9,174 nt of DNA from Deltaproteobacteria bacterium (GTDB taxonomy: Bacteria; Desulfobacterota; Desulfobaccia; Desulfobaccales; Desulfobaccaceae), in NCBI GenBank assembly GCA_016874895.1, contig VGSX01000128.1, positions 1 to 9,174 on the forward strand, written 5' to 3'. The translations under genes were made by a program, and so were the position numbers. Each line of letters begins with the position of its first letter. Position 1 is the first letter of the stretch. The notes under the pieces are model-generated. The model made no database searches, was not told the DNA's origin, and saw nothing but the letters and a program-made list of their open reading frames with translations. Shown here piece by piece: positions 7,049-9,174 of the stretch.

Positions 7049-7079
7049 TTATCCGCATTGATTCTACCCTGACGGATAA
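7049..7079. promoter_or_regulatory. Inverted repeat embracing the promoter, candidate autoregulatory operator
   Basis: TTATCCG (7049-7055) and CGGATAA (7073-7079) are perfect 7-bp inverted arms 17 nt apart. They flank the -35 box and end right against the -10 box. A protein bound there would block RNA polymerase. The XRE protein encoded just downstream is the natural candidate; this is inference from position. Confidence 0.5.
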
Positions 7080-7085
7080 TATAAT
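7058..7085 (+). promoter_or_regulatory. Predicted sigma70-type promoter of the XRE regulator
   Basis: A perfect -10 TATAAT (7080-7085) and a -35 TTGATT (7058-7063, four of six consensus bases) are separated by 16 nt. Transcription would begin near 7092, giving a leader of about 17 nt before the TTG start at 7109. No terminator is seen after the regulator, so the downstream nuclease-like gene is probably on the same transcript. Confidence 0.6.
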
Positions 7086-7108
7086 ACTTCAAATATGGCC
7101 GAGAGTGA

Positions 7109-7534
7109 TTGGGTACGACTGCCATTTATATTCCTGCTTTAATCAGAGACCTGCGGCAGCGATTGGGGCTGACCCAGAAGCAGTTCGCCCACGAAGTGGG
7201 GGTGACCTTCAGCACCATCAATCAATGGGAAAACGGTCGGCGGCGGCCCCAGCCTTTTCTCTTGAAGCGGCTCCTGGAAATGGAGGCCGCCTCTGGCAAA
7301 AGATCAGATAGCCGTCTGACCAAGGAAGAGGCCCAGTCTTACAAGAGGCGGTGGGAGACAGTCAATACCGCTGAAAGGGAGGAGTTGGCCTCTACGCCGA
7401 TAGCCCATAAATTTCGCCAAGTAGTGGCGTTCCTGGCGTCGGCGGGGAAGCTTGGGCTGATTAAGGCCTTGGCCACTGAAGAGGACTTGGTACGGGAGCG
7501 ATGGGCCAGACTGCGCAAGGTTTATCATGCCTGA
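7109..7534 (+). CDS. XRE-family HTH regulator with extra C-terminal helical domain
   Basis: A 141-residue DNA-binding protein. Residues 10-56 are a Cro/C1-type helix-turn-helix (LIRDLRQRLGLTQKQFAHEV, then GVTFSTINQWENGRRRPQPF). After a polar linker, residues 77-141 form a second, mostly helical region (REELASTPIAHKFRQVVAFL; RERWARLRKVYH at 129-140), which I recall seeing as a separate small protein near nucleotidyltransferase or toxin-like loci; that recollection is unverified. The only usable start is TTG 7109: TGA (7106-7108) closes the frame directly upstream and no ATG precedes the HTH. GAGAG (7101-7105) is a close, weak ribosome site. It lies 69 nt before the nuclease-like gene, so it probably regulates or partners with it. 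It could instead be the antitoxin-like member of a two-gene module. Confidence 0.82.
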   Translation: MGTTAIYIPALIRDLRQRLGLTQKQFAHEVGVTFSTINQWENGRRRPQPFLLKRLLEMEAASGKRSDSRLTKEEAQSYKRRWETVNTAEREELASTPIAHKFRQVVAFLASAGKLGLIKALATEEDLVRERWARLRKVYHA

Positions 7535-7603
7535 GCCAGTGGACTTGAAGCTCACTCTTGGTGTATCCTGAAGATAGCAGAGAGATTTTTAACTAGGGCT
7601 TAT

Positions 7604-9174
7604 ATGAGTAAGAATAGAAAACAATCTGAGGAACCGTTGGCGAAGCTATCCTGGCAGTCGCGTTTTAAAAGCTTCAGTCCAAAAGAGTTCATGCGTGGAC
7701 GGCGCCCAGAGCTCTTTTCAGATTCCAAATATCTTGCTGAACCACTAATCAGTCGTGAGCAATTCGAATACTTTCTGAACACACTTACATCTAGAAAGCA
7801 AGAGAATGAATTCGAGCATTTTTGTCGTCGTTTGGCGGAAAAAGAGTTGTGCCCCAATTTGTTGCCACAAACAGGCCCGTCAGGTGGCGGCGATAGCAAA
7901 GTCGATGCAGAAACTTATCCAGTAGCTGATGAGATAGCAGCCCGATGGTATGAAGGTATAGTTCAGAAAGTGGCTCAAGAAAGATGGGCTTTTGCTTTTA
8001 GTGCAAAGAAGGACTGGCGCTCGAAGGTTCAATCAGATGTAAACAAGATTGTTAGTACCGGTAGGAACTATAAATTCATCTATTTCATTACAAATCAATT
8101 CGTAAAAGATAAATCTCGGGCAGAGATCGAAGATTCACTCAACAAGAATTATGACCTGAATGTACGTATTCTTGACCGAAATTGGATAGTCAAATGTGTG
8201 TTTGAACATGGCCGGATACAAATAGCAATTGATACCCTTAATCTTACGGGCCATAAAGAGGTTATTAATAAGAGGTTGGGGCCTAGGGATACAGAAAGAG
8301 ATGCTGAACTAAGAGAACTTGAAGAGCTAATTGAGGAACCAAATCGATATTCCGGGGTTGAATACCAATTAGTTGAAGACTGTTTGCAGGCTGCTTTACT
8401 TGCACGCGGATTAGAGCTTCCTCGTGTAGAAATAGAAGGTCGTTTCTCACGTGCTGAACGACTTGCAGAAAAGTATGGGAAACGTCAGCAACGCCTAAGA
8501 GTTGCCTACGAAAAAGCCTGGACAGCATATTGGTGGTATGAAGATTTGAGTGAGTTGAACACTCTTTATAGCCGAGTTGAGGAATTTTCAATTTGTAGTG
8601 AATGCTCAAACGACTTAGAGTTGCTAACGAACCTTTGGCAATTACTTAATGCCACAACAAAGATGGGCCTGATAGATCCAATTGAGGCTAAAATTACCGA
8701 GAGAACAGAAGCTTTAAAGGCTGAGCTTGATAGACTCGCTAAAGATGAAACCCGCCAAAGTAACGCATTAACGGCACGCACAAATAGAGTTCTTATGGAA
8801 CTTTACGATGCAGTAAACAACTATGAACGTTTCGAGGGTGTAATTTTTGAAATACGAGAGATTATTAAACTCGGTGACGGTTGCATTAATTTCCCATTGG
8901 ATGAGATGACCAAAATTATCATAGAGTTTGGTAAGGCAGTGCCAGAATCTGATAAATTTGACGAACTCTTTGAGTTTGCTCTGAAGGTTTTGGAACGTAG
9001 AACAAGCGAAGGCATGGCTGGTCGCATGCTGATGGAACGTGGATATCAAAAGTTGACCGCAGGTCTAAAATATGAGGCAATTAGCTTACTGGGCAGAGCC
9101 CAGCCCAAGCTCGCAAAACATGAGTATCGAAGAGAGTTGTTTAATACATTAGTCTTTTGCAGCATGGCATACGA
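7604..9174 (+). CDS. Putative PD-(D/E)xK-nuclease-like protein with helical repeats, 3' end beyond window
   Basis: An open frame of 523 codons with no stop, cut by the window end. Residues 1-215 look like a restriction-endonuclease-type domain. An acidic helix (ENEFEHFCRRLAEKELCPNL, 67-86) precedes TGPSGGGDSKVDAETYPVAD (90-109, acidic D97/D101). Then comes strand WAFAFSAKKDW (128-138) with SxK (K135) where PD-(D/E)xK enzymes keep (D/E/Q)xK, and strands YKFIYFITNQF (156-166) and NVRILDRNWI (186-195). From about 230 the chain is alpha-helical and TPR-like (KAWTAYWWYEDLSELNTLYS, 304-323; ANG-free charged helices to the edge). No Walker motif is seen yet. ATG 7604 has AGGG (7595-7598) 5 nt upstream. 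It is clearly more AT-rich than the operon to the left, suggesting separate acquisition. I recall similar large proteins annotated only as TPR or hypothetical. A defence effector role is inferred; the missing C-terminus could change this. Confidence 0.72.
   Translation, partial: MSKNRKQSEEPLAKLSWQSRFKSFSPKEFMRGRRPELFSDSKYLAEPLISREQFEYFLNTLTSRKQENEFEHFCRRLAEKELCPNLLPQTGPSGGGDSKVDAETYPVADEIAARWYEGIVQKVAQERWAFAFSAKKDWRSKVQSDVNKIVSTGRNYKFIYFITNQFVKDKSRAEIEDSLNKNYDLNVRILDRNWIVKCVFEHGRIQIAIDTLNLTGHKEVINKRLGPRDTERDAELRELEELIEEPNRYSGVEYQLVEDCLQAALLARGLELPRVEIEGRFSRAERLAEKYGKRQQRLRVAYEKAWTAYWWYEDLSELNTLYSRVEEFSICSECSNDLELLTNLWQLLNATTKMGLIDPIEAKITERTEALKAELDRLAKDETRQSNALTARTNRVLMELYDAVNNYERFEGVIFEIREIIKLGDGCINFPLDEMTKIIIEFGKAVPESDKFDELFEFALKVLERRTSEGMAGRMLMERGYQKLTAGLKYEAISLLGRAQPKLAKHEYRRELFNTLVFCSMAY

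Larger units (their letters stand above)
6795..7108. other. 314-nt intergenic region rich in short inverted repeats
   Basis: This divergent gap between higB and the XRE regulator holds no convincing gene. Besides the higBA operator it contains TTCACCA-CT-TGGTGAA (6861-6876), TTCAG-6nt-CTGAA (6879-6894), CAGCGAA-AAA-TTCGCTG (6925-6941), TATGCA-7nt-TGCATA (6991-7009) and TTATCCG-17nt-CGGATAA (7049-7079). TTTTCAC (6841-6847) could also pair with GTGAAAA (6872-6878). The dyads have different sequences, so they are not copies of one operator. Their density suggests several regulator sites, a structured small RNA, or the scar of a mobile-element junction. A 19-codon ATG frame (6913-6972) is too short to call. 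No tRNA or target duplication was recognised. Confidence 0.5.

Noticed and set aside
6795..7108. CRISPR array, tRNA or attachment site in the intergenic gap
   Set aside because: The repeats differ in sequence and spacing, no cloverleaf is recognisable, and no duplicated flanks or integrase gene are present.
8283..9049. Minus-strand frames opposite the nuclease-like gene
   Set aside because: The plus strand is continuously open for 523 codons with a recognisable domain; the minus frames are short, overlap each other and lack ribosome sites.

Overview
The window looks like a piece of a GC-rich bacterial chromosome. The protein types (a PEP-synthase-like enzyme with a divergent C-terminal half, a long-chain ChrA, an LppY/LpqO-type DUF1259 protein, HigBA) and the GCC/CTG/GGC-rich codon use would fit Desulfobacterota (the former Deltaproteobacteria). 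That placement is an impression, not a demonstrated fact.

Bases 31-6164 hold a tightly packed plus-strand gene string with gaps of 13-26 nt, very probably one operon. In order it encodes: a 1061-residue protein with a PEP-synthase-type ATP-grasp module and phosphohistidine domain, and a LamG-like C-terminus; a secreted LamG-like protein related to that C-terminus; a chromate transporter (ChrA) split into N- and C-terminal halves by a frame change in the linker; and an exported protein with two DUF1259 repeats. ChrA is the only member with a well-known role, export of chromate. The other genes may serve the same metal/oxyanion response, but that is inferred from position only.

Bases 6198-6794 hold a convergent minus-strand higBA toxin-antitoxin pair, toxin first. 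A perfect 7-bp-arm inverted repeat overlies its predicted promoter. The following 314-nt gap carries several more short inverted repeats and ends in a good sigma70-type promoter, itself embraced by an inverted repeat.

That promoter reads into a small XRE-family DNA-binding protein (7109-7534, TTG start). Next comes a long gene running off the window end (from 7604, at least 523 codons). Its first ~215 residues resemble a PD-(D/E)xK nuclease-type domain and are followed by alpha-helical, TPR-like sequence. It is visibly more AT-rich than everything to its left. A toxin-antitoxin pair, an HTH regulator and an AT-rich nuclease-helical-repeat gene together suggest the edge of a defence or accessory island. 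The regulator plus nuclease-repeat pair is the best candidate here for a poorly described system.
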